DNA of 52,042 nucleotides from Catenovulum agarivorans YM01 (lineage in GTDB: Bacteria; Pseudomonadota; Gammaproteobacteria; Enterobacterales; Alteromonadaceae): the NCBI RefSeq assembly GCF_000281085.1, contig NZ_JH767537.1:70349-122390 (forward strand), in the 5' to 3' direction. Of the stretch, positions 10,004-18,584 are shown piece by piece. The translations under genes and the position numbers were made by a program. The notes below the pieces were generated by a model that worked only from the letters and a program-made list of their open reading frames with translations, did no database searches and was not told the origin of the DNA. Numbering within the stretch: the stretch's first letter is position 1; every line of letters starts with the position of its first letter.

Positions 10004-10690
10004 ATGGAATTAATTTTCGATTTAATTCAAAAAAATCCAGATTACTTTGCTTGGATATTCAGCTTAATAAATATCCTATGGTTAGGTTTCACGTATTTTA
10101 ATAAACAAACTCACGATAAAGCATTAAAGGCGATTCAATTAGAACATGAAAAAAAATTAAAATCTGTGCAGCACGATTTGAATTTAGATCTTGAGCGTCG
10201 TAAAAAAATATTTGAATTGAAAACCTCACAATACGAGCAATATGTAATTCGCTTAGATTCATTTGGGCGCAAATACCAGGTTGAACTATTTGAAAAAATG
10301 CAGCCTATATTTCAATCCTATATGGCAAAAATGATCAATGCGGAAGATGAGGCGCAGAGGCGTTCTGCAATAGGCGAATTTAGTACTGAAACCATGGTTA
10401 TTATGGGGCAAAGCATGGAGCAATACCAAATAATTAAAGCCGAATCTAAAGCTCTCAAACTAACAGCAAGTGATTCACTATTAGTAATTTTTAATGAACT
10501 AGAATTGCTTGTGGAACAATCAATAGAACAAGCTAAAAAATTTGTAGGTGATTTACCGCTATTAATTCTGGCCAATGATCAAGAAAATCTAAAATTAAGA
10601 CAATTAGAGTTAGACGAACAAGGCGCTCATATTCTTACTAAATCAAAAGAGTTAGAACAACAAATGCGTCTAGAGTTAAGTGTAATATAG
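10004..10690 (+). CDS. Unknown membrane-anchored coiled-coil protein
   Basis: I do not recognise a family. The 228-aa protein has one N-terminal hydrophobic segment (about residues 14-32, FAWIFSLINILWLGFTYF). A long charged helical region likely to form a coiled coil follows (about 35-80, then further helices to the end). The predicted arrangement is a single-pass protein with a large cytoplasmic helical domain. A weak AGG lies 6 bp before the ATG. The next gene starts 15-33 bp downstream on the same strand, so the two are probably cotranscribed. The pair interrupts the siderophore locus and has related sequence on both flanks, suggesting insertion. Small two-gene units with a membrane partner are common among accessory and defence genes, but no function is shown here. 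Confidence 0.7.
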   Translation: MELIFDLIQKNPDYFAWIFSLINILWLGFTYFNKQTHDKALKAIQLEHEKKLKSVQHDLNLDLERRKKIFELKTSQYEQYVIRLDSFGRKYQVELFEKMQPIFQSYMAKMINAEDEAQRRSAIGEFSTETMVIMGQSMEQYQIIKAESKALKLTASDSLLVIFNELELLVEQSIEQAKKFVGDLPLLILANDQENLKLRQLELDEQGAHILTKSKELEQQMRLELSVI

Positions 10691-10723
10691 GCATACAAGG
10701 CAATTATGATGGAGAGAAATGAT

Positions 10724-11443
10724 ATGGATCAAGCTGAGAACCCTAATAAAGAAGGAATCGTTTTACAGAACTCTCGTGCTGATTATGTCGCTTCTGCTGC
10801 AAAGTCTGCACTTGGTATGGTCCCTTTTGCTGGGTCGTTACTTGCAGAAATTGCGGGAAATGTAATACCAAATCAGCGAATAGATAGAATCGTAAAATAT
10901 GCAGAAGCTCTCGAAAGCAGATTGTCGAAAATAGAGCGGGATGTTGTTAAACAAAATATGTCTGATGAGAACTTTACAGATTTGGTTGAGGAAAGCTTAA
11001 GGCAAGCTGCGAGGTCGCTAACTGATGAACGACGAGGTTACATATCATCGCTTGTTTCCAATAGTATCTCTTCAGATGATATAGAGCACTATGAGTCTAA
11101 GCATTTACTTCGTATTCTAGGCGAACTGAATGATATTGAAATTATTTGGTTGAGATTTTATTTAAACCCCGTCATGAGCGGTGATACAGAGTTTCGAGAG
11201 AAGCATGCTCACATACTCAATCCAGTTGCGGCACACCTTGGGTCTGCTCAGCCAGAACTCGATAAATCTACACTACAGAATAGCTATAAGGAGCACCTTG
11301 CATCCCTCGGTTTGCTAGAAAAAGACATTGATATGGATACGTCGAGTCGAGGGGTGAAGCTAAAAACCAAGGGCTACAAAATTACCTCGCTTGGAAGGCT
11401 ATTACTTCGAGAGGTAGGGTTTAGTAATGAAATACTGGGCTAA
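10724..11443 (+). CDS. Unknown protein, second gene of inserted pair (possible DUF4393/Abi-alpha-like)
   Basis: Family not firmly recognised. The start at ATG 10724 is preferred because GGAGAG lies 7 bp upstream; ATGs at 10706 and 10709 are also in frame. From the preferred start the protein has about 239 aa. Near the N terminus is a small glycine/alanine-rich hydrophobic segment (AAKSALGMVPFAGSLLAEIAG), then helical regions (IDRIVKYAEALESRLSKIE). The C-terminal half looks like a winged helix (LGELNDIEIIWLRFYL ... ITSLGRLLLREVGF). This layout vaguely recalls DUF4393 (Abi-alpha) proteins; that is a memory-based guess. The gene uses AGG, CGA and GGG codons more freely than the neighbouring siderophore genes, consistent with separate ancestry. 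It probably acts with the upstream membrane coiled-coil protein. Confidence 0.68.
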   Translation: MDQAENPNKEGIVLQNSRADYVASAAKSALGMVPFAGSLLAEIAGNVIPNQRIDRIVKYAEALESRLSKIERDVVKQNMSDENFTDLVEESLRQAARSLTDERRGYISSLVSNSISSDDIEHYESKHLLRILGELNDIEIIWLRFYLNPVMSGDTEFREKHAHILNPVAAHLGSAQPELDKSTLQNSYKEHLASLGLLEKDIDMDTSSRGVKLKTKGYKITSLGRLLLREVGFSNEILG

Positions 11444-11755
11444 TCGGGTAGCCGCAGTTATTTACCTTAGTTCGTACCTCACTAATTTTAGCCGCTTATA
11501 GGCGGCGTTAAACTTCCTTCTCTGTATTTTTATTAAGTCGGCTAACTGCTTTAGCCGACGATAAATATCCTAGAGTTCAACTTTCGCTTCTGGCACAGAG
11601 CCGTCCCTCGGCTCTAAATTGTTTTTGTCCAAAAACGAGTTTACCCGACCGTTCGCTTTTCGCTCAAAACCCTATTTCGAAACCTTGTTATCATTTGGCA
11701 ATCGTCAACCTCAGGCCACAATATAACTTTTTCAGCCGAACACCTTCATAATTGT
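11444..11755. other. Gene-free gap with several hairpins
   Basis: Three clear palindromes follow the inserted gene pair: GCCGC/GCGGC at about 11490-11505; GTCGGCTAA/TTAGCCGAC at 11537-11559, a likely transcription end; and AGAGCCG/CGGCTCT at 11597-11615. The last has loop AGGGA when read on the minus strand. A further stem (GTTTTTG/CAAAAAC, 11621-11637) shows GGA in its minus-strand loop. The stretch 11609-11644 resembles 9549-9582. Confidence 0.5.
11537..11559. terminator. Strong hairpin, probable terminator between insert and entD
   Basis: Nine-base-pair perfect stem GTCGGCTAA-CTGCT-TTAGCCGAC in the convergent gap between the inserted gene pair (+) and entD (-). There is no long T-tract on either side, so the call rests on stem stability and position. 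Confidence 0.45.
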
Positions 11756-12571
11756 TTACTCTTCCATTATCCAACTAAAAACCATATCTTGTTGTTGCAT
11801 CCAACTGACTGTAATTGGCTTGTCAGCCAAAACCTTTCGACCAGATAGCGGAAACATTTCAGTTAATTTAAATTCCAGACGCCCTTTGTCTATTGAAGTT
11901 AATTCAACCGCGTCAAACGAGAAAAATTCCTGAACTAACGGGTGATAAGCTTTATAAATCGCTTCTTTGGCCGAAAAAACCACACTAACTAACAGGGCAA
12001 AGTCGTTGGCAGAAAAGTCATCACTGCTGTTCAGCACAGTTAATTCATCTGGGTTGATAAACTCTTTGTATAAAGTCTGTGCTTTGTCGTTTGATAATAT
12101 TTGCTCTATATCTATACCAAGCAAACTCAGCTCAGCGGCAAGCTTAACCACAACCACCACATGACCATTAGAATGTGAAATACTGCCAACCACACCTTTA
12201 GGCCAGATAGGCGCCCTATCTTCACCAATTGGTAAAACTGCCTGAGTGTGACCAGTGAGTTGCTGTAAAGCAAGCCAAGCTAAATAACGCCCAGCAACAA
12301 ACTCAGCAGCACGCTTTTGGCGCATTTTGCTAATATCAAGGCCATGTTCAGCCATTTGCTGTTGCCAAACCAACAAATTGCACTCTGCAACATCAAACTC
12401 AGCTTGCAAAGCGACCAATTTCTCAGACGGTTTTCGACTGCACAATAAGTCTAATTTAGCTATATTTTTTATAAAGTTAGGTTGCTGATTAAACATAAAA
12501 TAAAAGTGTGGTTTACTACTGTGCTCAACTAGCTGCGCATAATAACACTGAACAAGGCAGTAAATCTGCAT
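11756..12571 (-). CDS. entD: Phosphopantetheinyl transferase EntD
   Basis: Transfers 4'-phosphopantetheine from CoA to carrier-domain serines, here expected to be those of EntF T1 and T2 and the EntB ArCP. The 271-aa protein carries the EntD/Sfp motifs: KRAAEFVAGRYLA, GEDRAPIWPKGVVGSISHS, GIDIEQI and FSAKEAIYKA (Mg-binding Asp/Glu in the last two). The length is somewhat greater than E. coli EntD. The N-terminal 25 residues before MFNQQ may be extra if translation starts later. It is transcribed divergently from entC across a gap with a Fur-like site, so iron control is likely. The convergent neighbour is the inserted gene pair, separated by hairpins. Confidence 0.9.
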   Translation of the reverse strand: MQIYCLVQCYYAQLVEHSSKPHFYFMFNQQPNFIKNIAKLDLLCSRKPSEKLVALQAEFDVAECNLLVWQQQMAEHGLDISKMRQKRAAEFVAGRYLAWLALQQLTGHTQAVLPIGEDRAPIWPKGVVGSISHSNGHVVVVVKLAAELSLLGIDIEQILSNDKAQTLYKEFINPDELTVLNSSDDFSANDFALLVSVVFSAKEAIYKAYHPLVQEFFSFDAVELTSIDKGRLEFKLTEMFPLSGRKVLADKPITVSWMQQQDMVFSWIMEE

Positions 12572-12612
12572 AGAGCGCGTTCAGTCAAATCTTATATTCT
12601 CTGACAAATAAT

Positions 12613-12633
12613 TAAATGATAATTGTTTTTATT
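12613..12633. promoter_or_regulatory. Fur-box-like operator between entD and entC
   Basis: TTAAATGATAATTGTTTTTAT contains AAATGATAATTGTTTTT, close to the first half of the Fur consensus GATAATGATAATCATTATC. It lies in the 183-bp divergent gap and could control entD and the entCEA operon together. Confidence 0.55.
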
Positions 12634-12754
12634 TAGATCTTTATTTATACTTATTACCAGTTTTACAACTACACATATTACCAATGGGCAAATACATTAA
12701 GTATCAGCAAGTATCAGCTCATTGGCAATGCAGCTAGTTCAAGAGGACACACAC

Positions 12755-13873
12755 ATGGACACACAACACACACACATAAGCCTGTTTTCCGCAGGTGATG
12801 ACTTTTTGCTGTGTAAAGGGATTTACCAGCGGGTCAAGGGTTCACTGTCGCAAGGCGATTTAGTCACAAAAATAAATCAAGCTTTGGCAAATGCAGCGAA
12901 TGACGGTTTAGACAATCCAATAGTTATAGGTGCAATTCCATTTCATTCTGAGCAGCAATGTAATCTAATTATTCCTTTGCAATACCAAAAGCTAAACCAG
13001 CAACAAGTACTTGAGCTTTTTAATAAAAATAAAAAAGATTATCAGGTTGTTAGTCAACAAGAAGTACCCAGCCAAACAGAGTTTTGTCATGCAGTAGAAC
13101 AAGCATTGGCTAAATTCGCTCGTGGTTCATTAGAAAAAGTGGTGCTGTCTCGCACCCTACAAGTAGAGTTAGACACACATATTGAACCGCAACAAATTGT
13201 CAGCCAACTGATTGAACAAAACCCCAAGGTTTATCACTTTTTAATACCAACGGAAAACCATGGTTATTTATTGGGGGCAAGCCCAGAGTTATTGTTAGAA
13301 AAACAAGCTGATAGCGTGATTAGCCACCCACTCGCGGGCACGATTAAACGCAGCCAAGATCCGATTGAATGCGAACAAAATTATCGCTATTTACAAAACT
13401 CAGAAAAAGATTTACACGAACATAGTTATGTTGCTAACCAAATAGGCAAAGCACTTGGCCCCTATTGTAATACGTTAGCAGTACCTGAAGTACCAAGCAT
13501 AGTTGCCACAGCCAATTTGTGGCATTTAGCCAGCCGAATTGAAGGTCAGCTAGAAAGTGAGCAAATTCATATTATCGACTTGCTCAATGCAGTCCATCCC
13601 ACGCCTGCGATTTGTGGCACACCAACCGCCTTAGCCCATCAAACTATCAATGAATTGGAACCCTTTGATCGTGGATTGTTTACAGGCTCTGTCGGTTGGT
13701 GTGATCTACAAGGAAATGGCCAGTGGGCTGTCACTATTCGCTGTGCAGAGTTGTCTGGTAACAAGCTGTGTTTGTACGCTGGTGCAGGCATAGTGCCGGC
13801 GTCGACACCACTCGCCGAGTACCAAGAAACTGGCGCAAAATTACAAACATTTTTAAATGCGTTAAACCCTTAA
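12755..13873 (+). CDS. entC: Isochorismate synthase EntC
   Basis: Converts chorismate to isochorismate, the first step to 2,3-dihydroxybenzoate. The ATG at 12755 has AGAGGA 7 bp upstream and gives 372 aa, near the E. coli length of 391; an upstream in-frame TTG at 12722 is less likely. Chorismate-binding features are visible: [63 protein letters not shown] and [23 protein letters not shown]. It is the first gene of entC-entE-entA. A Fur-like box lies about 120-140 bp upstream, so expression under iron limitation is expected. Confidence 0.95.
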   Translation: MDTQHTHISLFSAGDDFLLCKGIYQRVKGSLSQGDLVTKINQALANAANDGLDNPIVIGAIPFHSEQQCNLIIPLQYQKLNQQQVLELFNKNKKDYQVVSQQEVPSQTEFCHAVEQALAKFARGSLEKVVLSRTLQVELDTHIEPQQIVSQLIEQNPKVYHFLIPTENHGYLLGASPELLLEKQADSVISHPLAGTIKRSQDPIECEQNYRYLQNSEKDLHEHSYVANQIGKALGPYCNTLAVPEVPSIVATANLWHLASRIEGQLESEQIHIIDLLNAVHPTPAICGTPTALAHQTINELEPFDRGLFTGSVGWCDLQGNGQWAVTIRCAELSGNKLCLYAGAGIVPASTPLAEYQETGAKLQTFLNALNP

Positions 13874-13896
13874 AGTTTTTGTTAATGAGGTCAACC

Positions 13897-15492
13897 GTGT
13901 CTACACATACAGCTTTCCCTGCAGAATTTGCAGCTAAATATAAAGCAGCGGGTTATTGGCAAGACAAGCCACTCACCGACATTTTATTTGATCAAGCCGC
14001 TGCTAACCCTGAGCAGATTGCCATTATTGATGCCAGCCAAGTGCCAGCGCAACAATTTAGTTATCTACAACTAGCAGAGCAAGTAGATAAACTTGCAGCC
14101 TTTTTCAGTCAGCAAGGTTTACAAGCGCAAGACACAGCAATAGTGCAACTACCTAATGGCCAGCTGTTTTATACAATTTATTTCGCCCTACTCAAAATTG
14201 GTGTTCTACCGGTAAATGCGCTGTTTAACCACAATAAAAAAGAGTTAGATAATTACCTTGAGCAACTAAAACCCAAGTTGGTTATTTACTCAAATGCTCA
14301 TAAGCTATTTCAAACGACTGAATATCTTGATCAAGTTAAACAGAATTACCAAGATACCATTTGTTTCAACGATCAAGAGTTGCAGCAATACTTAACACAA
14401 GACAGCGAGTTTTCATTAGCAAAAAAGGCTGTTTTAAACCCAGATGCCGTAGCCTTTTATCAGTTGTCAGGTGGCAGCACAGGCACACCCAAACTGATCC
14501 CTCGTACCCATAACGACTATTTTTACAGTGTCCGCCAAAGCATTGAAGTATGCCAGTGGTCATCGGCAACACGTTATTTATTAACTTTGCCCGCGGCGCA
14601 TAATTTTAGTTTAAGTTCGCCCGGTGCTTTAGGGGTATTTATGGCGGGCGGCACTTTAGTGATTGCCAGCGATCCGTCCCCCACCAGTTGTTTTCCATTA
14701 ATTGAAAAATACCAAGTGAATTGGACCGCACTTGTACCACCAGCATTATTGCTGTGGTTAGATGCAGCTAAGCGTCAACGAAATAAACTTGCAAACTTGC
14801 AGTACATTCAAGTAGGCGGCGCTAAACTCAACCCCAATGTTGCAGAACGAGTAGAGCCTGAATTGGGCATAACTTTGCAACAAGTATTTGGTATGGCGGA
14901 GGGCTTGGTTAATTACACCCGCTTAGATGACGACGAATGGACCCGACTAAACACTCAAGGCAAACCTATGAGTGATTTAGATGAAGTAAAAATAGTGGAT
15001 GTGAATGGTGCAGAAGTTGGCACAGGTGAAGTTGGTTTATTAACCACCCGCGGCCCTTATACCTTTAGAGGTTACTACAATGCACCCTCTGCAAACCAAC
15101 AAGCTTTTGATCAAGATGGTTTTTATTGCAGTGGCGATTTAGTTAAACAAACTGCATCCGGCCATTTAATTGTGGTTGGTCGCGAAAAAGAGCAAATCAA
15201 TCGCGGCGGTGAAAAAATTGATGCACAAGAAATTGAGAATGAATTATTGTCGCATCCGGATGTACAAAACGTCGCGCTAATTAGCATTGACGATGCCCTA
15301 CTCGGTGAAAAAAGCTGTGCGATTATTGTCAGCCGCAGTGATTTATTAACACCAGTCGCCATTCGCAAATATTTGCGTGTACAAGGTGTGGCGGATTATA
15401 AAATTCCAGACCAAATTAAGTTTGTTGATGAACTACCATTAACCGCAGTTGGCAAAATTGATAAACGCACTTTGCGTTTACGCTGTTTATAA
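13897..15492 (+). CDS. entE: 2,3-dihydroxybenzoate-AMP ligase EntE
   Basis: Activates 2,3-dihydroxybenzoate as its adenylate and loads it on the aryl carrier domain of EntB. I choose GTG 13897 because GAGG lies 6 bp upstream; an in-frame ATG at 13885 lacks a ribosome binding site. The product has 531 aa, as in E. coli (536). ANL-superfamily motifs: LSGGSTGTPKLIPRTHND (A3), NFSLSSPG, QVFGMAEGL (A5), CSGDLVKQ (A7), GREKEQINRGGEKIDAQEIE (A8) and the catalytic Lys in TAVGKIDKRTLR (A10). It follows entC by 23 bp and precedes entA by 11 bp. Confidence 0.95.
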   Translation: MSTHTAFPAEFAAKYKAAGYWQDKPLTDILFDQAAANPEQIAIIDASQVPAQQFSYLQLAEQVDKLAAFFSQQGLQAQDTAIVQLPNGQLFYTIYFALLKIGVLPVNALFNHNKKELDNYLEQLKPKLVIYSNAHKLFQTTEYLDQVKQNYQDTICFNDQELQQYLTQDSEFSLAKKAVLNPDAVAFYQLSGGSTGTPKLIPRTHNDYFYSVRQSIEVCQWSSATRYLLTLPAAHNFSLSSPGALGVFMAGGTLVIASDPSPTSCFPLIEKYQVNWTALVPPALLLWLDAAKRQRNKLANLQYIQVGGAKLNPNVAERVEPELGITLQQVFGMAEGLVNYTRLDDDEWTRLNTQGKPMSDLDEVKIVDVNGAEVGTGEVGLLTTRGPYTFRGYYNAPSANQQAFDQDGFYCSGDLVKQTASGHLIVVGREKEQINRGGEKIDAQEIENELLSHPDVQNVALISIDDALLGEKSCAIIVSRSDLLTPVAIRKYLRVQGVADYKIPDQIKFVDELPLTAVGKIDKRTLRLRCL

Positions 15493-15503
15493 CTGAGGTT
15501 GAT

Positions 15504-16271
15504 ATGTCATTATTAAACTTTAGTTTTGCCAATAAAGTTGTCTGGTTAACCGGCTCTGCACAAGGGATTGGCTATGAAATTCGTCAGTCTTTTATTGAAA
15601 ATGGCGCAACTGTGGTTGGATTTGATATTCAACCACAAACCTTAGAGCACAACTTTTACCCCGTCGAGCTAGATTTAGCCAATGCTGCAGACATAGCAGA
15701 AACCATTGAATATATAAAAAAAAGCCAACCTGAAATTGCCGCACCGGATATTTTTGTTCATGCCGCGGGTGTGTTAAAAATTGGCTGCACTGACACTATT
15801 TCAATGCCCGACTGGCTGACTAGCTTCAATGTTAACTGCCACAGCGCTTTTGTATTTTTACAAAGTTTAGCGGCTAACTTTAAAAGCAAGCCTGCCAATG
15901 TGGTGGTTATTGGCTCAAACGCGGCTCATGTTCCTAGATTAAATATGGCGGCATACGGTGCAAGTAAAGCAGCGCTAACCCATTTTGTTTTTACTTATGC
16001 ATTAGAGTTAGCCAACTTTGGATTAAGGGCGAATGTGGTTTCACCCGGTAGTACTGACACGCCTATGCTCAGAGCTTTATATCAAGATGATTCTTTTATC
16101 AATGCTGCTATTGAAGGCAGTGCGAGCCAATTTAAATTAGGTATTCCCCTTGGCAAAATAGCCATACCGTCGGACATAGCTAACACTGTGCTGTTTTTAG
16201 CATCGGATTTAGCTGGGCATATCACTATGCAGGATATAGTGGTTGATGGTGGCGCTGTGTTAAATGGCTAA
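15504..16271 (+). CDS. entA: 2,3-dihydro-2,3-dihydroxybenzoate dehydrogenase EntA
   Basis: NAD-dependent short-chain dehydrogenase that oxidises the dihydrodiol made by EntB to 2,3-dihydroxybenzoate. The 255-aa product shows the Rossmann motif TGSAQGIGYEI, the NAG-equivalent HAAGVLKIG, the catalytic Ser region VVIGSNAAHVPRL, and YGASKAA (YxxxK). The end, MQDIVVDGGAVLNG, is typical of the family. GAGG lies 6 bp before the ATG. It is the last gene of the entCEA operon. The operon end is followed by 0.93 kb of hairpin repeats rather than by entB, which is displaced to 18585. Confidence 0.94.
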   Translation: MSLLNFSFANKVVWLTGSAQGIGYEIRQSFIENGATVVGFDIQPQTLEHNFYPVELDLANAADIAETIEYIKKSQPEIAAPDIFVHAAGVLKIGCTDTISMPDWLTSFNVNCHSAFVFLQSLAANFKSKPANVVVIGSNAAHVPRLNMAAYGASKAALTHFVFTYALELANFGLRANVVSPGSTDTPMLRALYQDDSFINAAIEGSASQFKLGIPLGKIAIPSDIANTVLFLASDLAGHITMQDIVVDGGAVLNG

Positions 16272-16361
16272 GGGTGAAGATGTGCTTGTATTCTTGTGCA
16301 AGCTAGCTCTCATTCAAAGTGCAATTTATTGCTCTCAATTGGAAAAGCGTGCTGGTATTAA

Positions 16362-16499
16362 GGTGCAAGCTCGCCCACTGAAAGCATAATTTTCCAAAAA
16401 CGCTGTACACCTTCCTTGGTCGCTCCCAAATGTCATCCATGACATTTGAAGTTTTGCAAAATTAGCATTTCAGTAGACTCAATCGAGCTATTTTATTGC
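16362..16499 (-). repeat. A-family hairpin element, copy 1
   Basis: The outer stem pairs CACTGAAAGCATAATTTTCC, and the bases that follow, with GTTTTGCAAAATTAGCATTT and the CAG that follows. Inside is the palindrome AAATGTCATCCATGACATTT (16428-16447; minus-strand loop ATGGAT). A second small hairpin, ACCTTCCTTGGT, has minus-strand loop AAGGA. A near-identical copy starts at 16726. Others are at 22681, 23161 and 27247. Confidence 0.85.
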
Positions 16500-16537
16500 T
16501 GCGCTCAAAACGAGCAGCACTATCAATACCAAAAGAT

Positions 16538-16636
16538 GGTTGGGAGTGTGTTTTTCAAAACTTCACAAGATAGGGACATCTTGTGCGAGCGGGCTATGGA
16601 TAGCCTTGAAGCGCTTTTGAAAAATACATCCCAACC
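16538..16636 (+). repeat. B-family hairpin element, copy 1
   Basis: Outer arms GGTTGGGAGTGTGTTTTTCA and TGAAAAATACATCCCAACC are inverted repeats. Inside are the hairpins ACAAGAT-AGGGAC-ATCTTGT (16565-16584) and GGCT-ATGGAT-AGCC (16592-16605), both with ANGGA in the loop on the plus strand. The second complete copy is at 27422-27520. The plan matches A elements although the sequence differs. Confidence 0.85.
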
Positions 16637-16725
16637 AGCTTGCCTTCCATGCCACCAAACTAGCAACACAATACAACAGACGTGTAATTTGCAGTTCTCA
16701 ATTGGAGAATAGCGCTGGTTTTAAG

Positions 16726-16861
16726 GTGCAAGTTCGCCCACTGAAAGCATAATTTTCCAAAAACGCTTTACACCGTCCATGGCCGCTCCCAAATGTCATC
16801 CATGACATTTGAAGTTTTGGAAAATTAGCATTTCAGTAGACTCAATCGAGCTATTTTATTG
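16726..16861 (-). repeat. A-family hairpin element, copy 2
   Basis: Same outer stem and inner palindrome as copy 1 (AAATGTCATCCATGACATTT at 16791-16810). Its second small hairpin differs: CCGTCCATGG rather than CCTTCCTTGG. It still keeps minus-strand loop ATGGA and paired CC/GG ends. The repeat of the upstream segment TCTCAATTGGA shows that the duplicated unit extends about 35 bp beyond the stem. Confidence 0.85.
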
Positions 16862-16961
16862 CTTAAAAAATCTTGCAGCACCGATGATTTAAAAAGATGG
16901 TTGGGAGTGTGTTTTCCAAAACTTTACAAAGTTCACTCGACTTTAGCAGCAACTCACTTCA

Positions 16962-17156
16962 GGAAAGTGCTAGAGCAATAACTTAGAGCAAAATCTCTTT
17001 TTCAGGGGCGAATCAGAACCGAAGCACCGCTTCGCAGTCTGATGAGGTGGAGCCAAGGACGGCGACAGGGCCTGTCCTTCAAGGATGAATAGTCTACTCA
17101 AGATTTGCTTTAATCCAGAACAGCGTTTTTGTGAAAGTTATGGTCTAGTAATTTCC
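16962..17156 (+). repeat. C-family hairpin element, long variant
   Basis: Outer arms GGAAAGTGCTAGAGCAATAA and TTATGGTCTAGTAATTTCC are inverted repeats shared with C elements at 22917, 23328 and 27664 (inverted). The interior is longer than in other copies and holds several hairpins: CGAAGC/GCTTCG, GCC-AAGGAC-GGC (17052-17063), GACAGG/CCTGTC and TTC-AAGGAT-GAA (17078-17089). Two of them have the ANGGA loop. Confidence 0.8.
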
Positions 17157-17201
17157 TTATATTGCACGAAACGATTAGCACCTACGTGAAATACATTTAA
17201 A

Positions 17202-18452
17202 TCAGCCCGCTTTCCGCACCAACCAAATAAACACCACAGGATGTAAACACATAAATACAATTGCAAATAATGCCAACGAACTCATGCCGGATAAATCAAC
17301 CACTACAGCGGTATCAGCAAGCTCACCACCTGCAGATAACCACTGCGCGGCAAATACACTAGCAACACCCGCGGCTAATTGCGTAACTGTATTCTGTAAC
17401 GACATAAAACCAGCGCGCTCAAAAGGTTTAGGAAAGCGCGAAACATACGCCATAGTCGAACTTGTCCGTGCAGAGGTTGCGGCCATAAACAGCATAAAGG
17501 CAAAAATAACAGGTACAACTGAGGTTTCAACAAACAGCAAGACAATGGCCACAATAATCACCACAGACAGCGCAACAATTAAGGCTACAGGCGAACGCTG
17601 ATCCATCCATTTGCCACTAAATTTAAGCGCTAATAAACTCGTAATACCACCGGCAAAATATAAAACCCCCAACCAATCTCGCGGGTAATCTAAATTGAAT
17701 ACTAGATGCGTAGCAATGTTTGGCACCAACATAAAGTGGCCAAGCATATGGCAAGCAACTAATACAAAAGCGGCGATAATTTCAGGACGCTTAAACAGCG
17801 CAGAAAAAGGCGGTTTCGACTGATTTTTATGTGCAGTTAAACTTGGCAACACTCGCCACACCAACAAAGACATCACAATAGGCAATACACCAATAATGAT
17901 AAATACCTGCTGCCAACTAAACATATGCGCCAGCTGTAGAATAACCGGAATACCAACAATTGCCGAGATAGAAAACGCCGAACCAACCAAAGCCATAGCG
18001 CGCCCTCGCCTTTGAGGTGGCACTATATCAATTACACTCGCCATTAATGCAGAGGTCGCTGGCCCAGCAAATATTGCAGACAACACCAACCAAACAATCA
18101 GTTCTAACCAAGACTGACTAAGACCGGCTGCGACAATAAATACAGATTTAACAATAGTGCTGATCACCAATAAAGGACGGCGATCAAATTTGTCTAAAAA
18201 CGGCGCGAATACAATGCCAGACACTGCCGCAGCCAAGGTAACCGCAGCATTTAAATACCCGACATAAGCAGGGTTCATTTGTAATGCATCGCTAATATCA
18301 GGGCCAAGTGGCATAACCATCATAGCTGTAGTTAAAAATACGCTATTCAGTGCCAGAATTATCAATAAAATAGTTCGCTCGTTTGCATGCTCTACCCATT
18401 GCGGAGCCGATGTCGGCGCAGATGGTGCTGTAGCTTGATTGTCAATTTGCAT
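17202..18452 (-). CDS. entS: MFS exporter, EntS-type siderophore efflux
   Basis: Inner-membrane major facilitator protein of 416 aa with about 12 hydrophobic segments. Between TM2 and TM3 it carries DKFDRRPLL, the MFS loop motif, and the repeat-like PPQRRGRAMALVGSAFS follows TM5. No ATP-binding sites are present. It is divergent from entB with a strong Fur-like site between, so its likely cargo is the newly made catecholate siderophore. It could be a closer relative of other sugar/drug MFS pumps; substrate assignment rests on position. Its 3' end faces entA across the repeat mosaic. Confidence 0.8.
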   Translation of the reverse strand: MQIDNQATAPSAPTSAPQWVEHANERTILLIILALNSVFLTTAMMVMPLGPDISDALQMNPAYVGYLNAAVTLAAAVSGIVFAPFLDKFDRRPLLVISTIVKSVFIVAAGLSQSWLELIVWLVLSAIFAGPATSALMASVIDIVPPQRRGRAMALVGSAFSISAIVGIPVILQLAHMFSWQQVFIIIGVLPIVMSLLVWRVLPSLTAHKNQSKPPFSALFKRPEIIAAFVLVACHMLGHFMLVPNIATHLVFNLDYPRDWLGVLYFAGGITSLLALKFSGKWMDQRSPVALIVALSVVIIVAIVLLFVETSVVPVIFAFMLFMAATSARTSSTMAYVSRFPKPFERAGFMSLQNTVTQLAAGVASVFAAQWLSAGGELADTAVVVDLSGMSSLALFAIVFMCLHPVVFIWLVRKAG

Positions 18453-18493
18453 ATAAATATCACTTCAACTTTTAAAATTAACCGCATTTTATT

Positions 18494-18516
18494 GCAAATG
18501 ATAACCATTGTCATTT
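18494..18516. promoter_or_regulatory. Fur box between entS and entB
   Basis: AAATGATAACCATTGTCATTT is the best Fur-site match in the window: two ATGA/TCAT half-sites with the CATT centre. It lies in the divergent gap, 42 bp from the entS start and about 70 bp from the entB start, and could repress both. Confidence 0.75.
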
Positions 18517-18584
18517 TTATTGTATTTAACTAGCTATACGTTTAGCATATTAATACATACACAAACCCAATTAGGAGTACGCAG

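Larger units (their letters stand above)
16272..17201. repeat. 0.93-kb mosaic of palindromic repeat elements (families A, B, C)
   Basis: The gap between the convergent entA and entS genes holds no credible gene. It contains, in order: an A element (16362-16499), a B element (16538-16636), a second A element (16726-16861), a left half of B (16893-16929) and a long C element (16962-17156). Each complete element is a long imperfect outer stem enclosing two small hairpins. A-elements show their ANGGA loops on the minus strand, B and C on the plus strand. Short frames over this stretch are by-products of the palindromes. Confidence 0.85.

Noticed and set aside
13768-13896. Longer N terminus for EntE overlapping entC
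   Set aside because: It would overlap entC by about 100 bp. GTG 13897 with a good Shine-Dalgarno fits the family length.
16446-16712. Reading frame of 88 codons across A and B repeats
   Set aside because: It runs through palindromic repeats, has no ribosome binding site and no known family; similar frames recur wherever the repeats occur.
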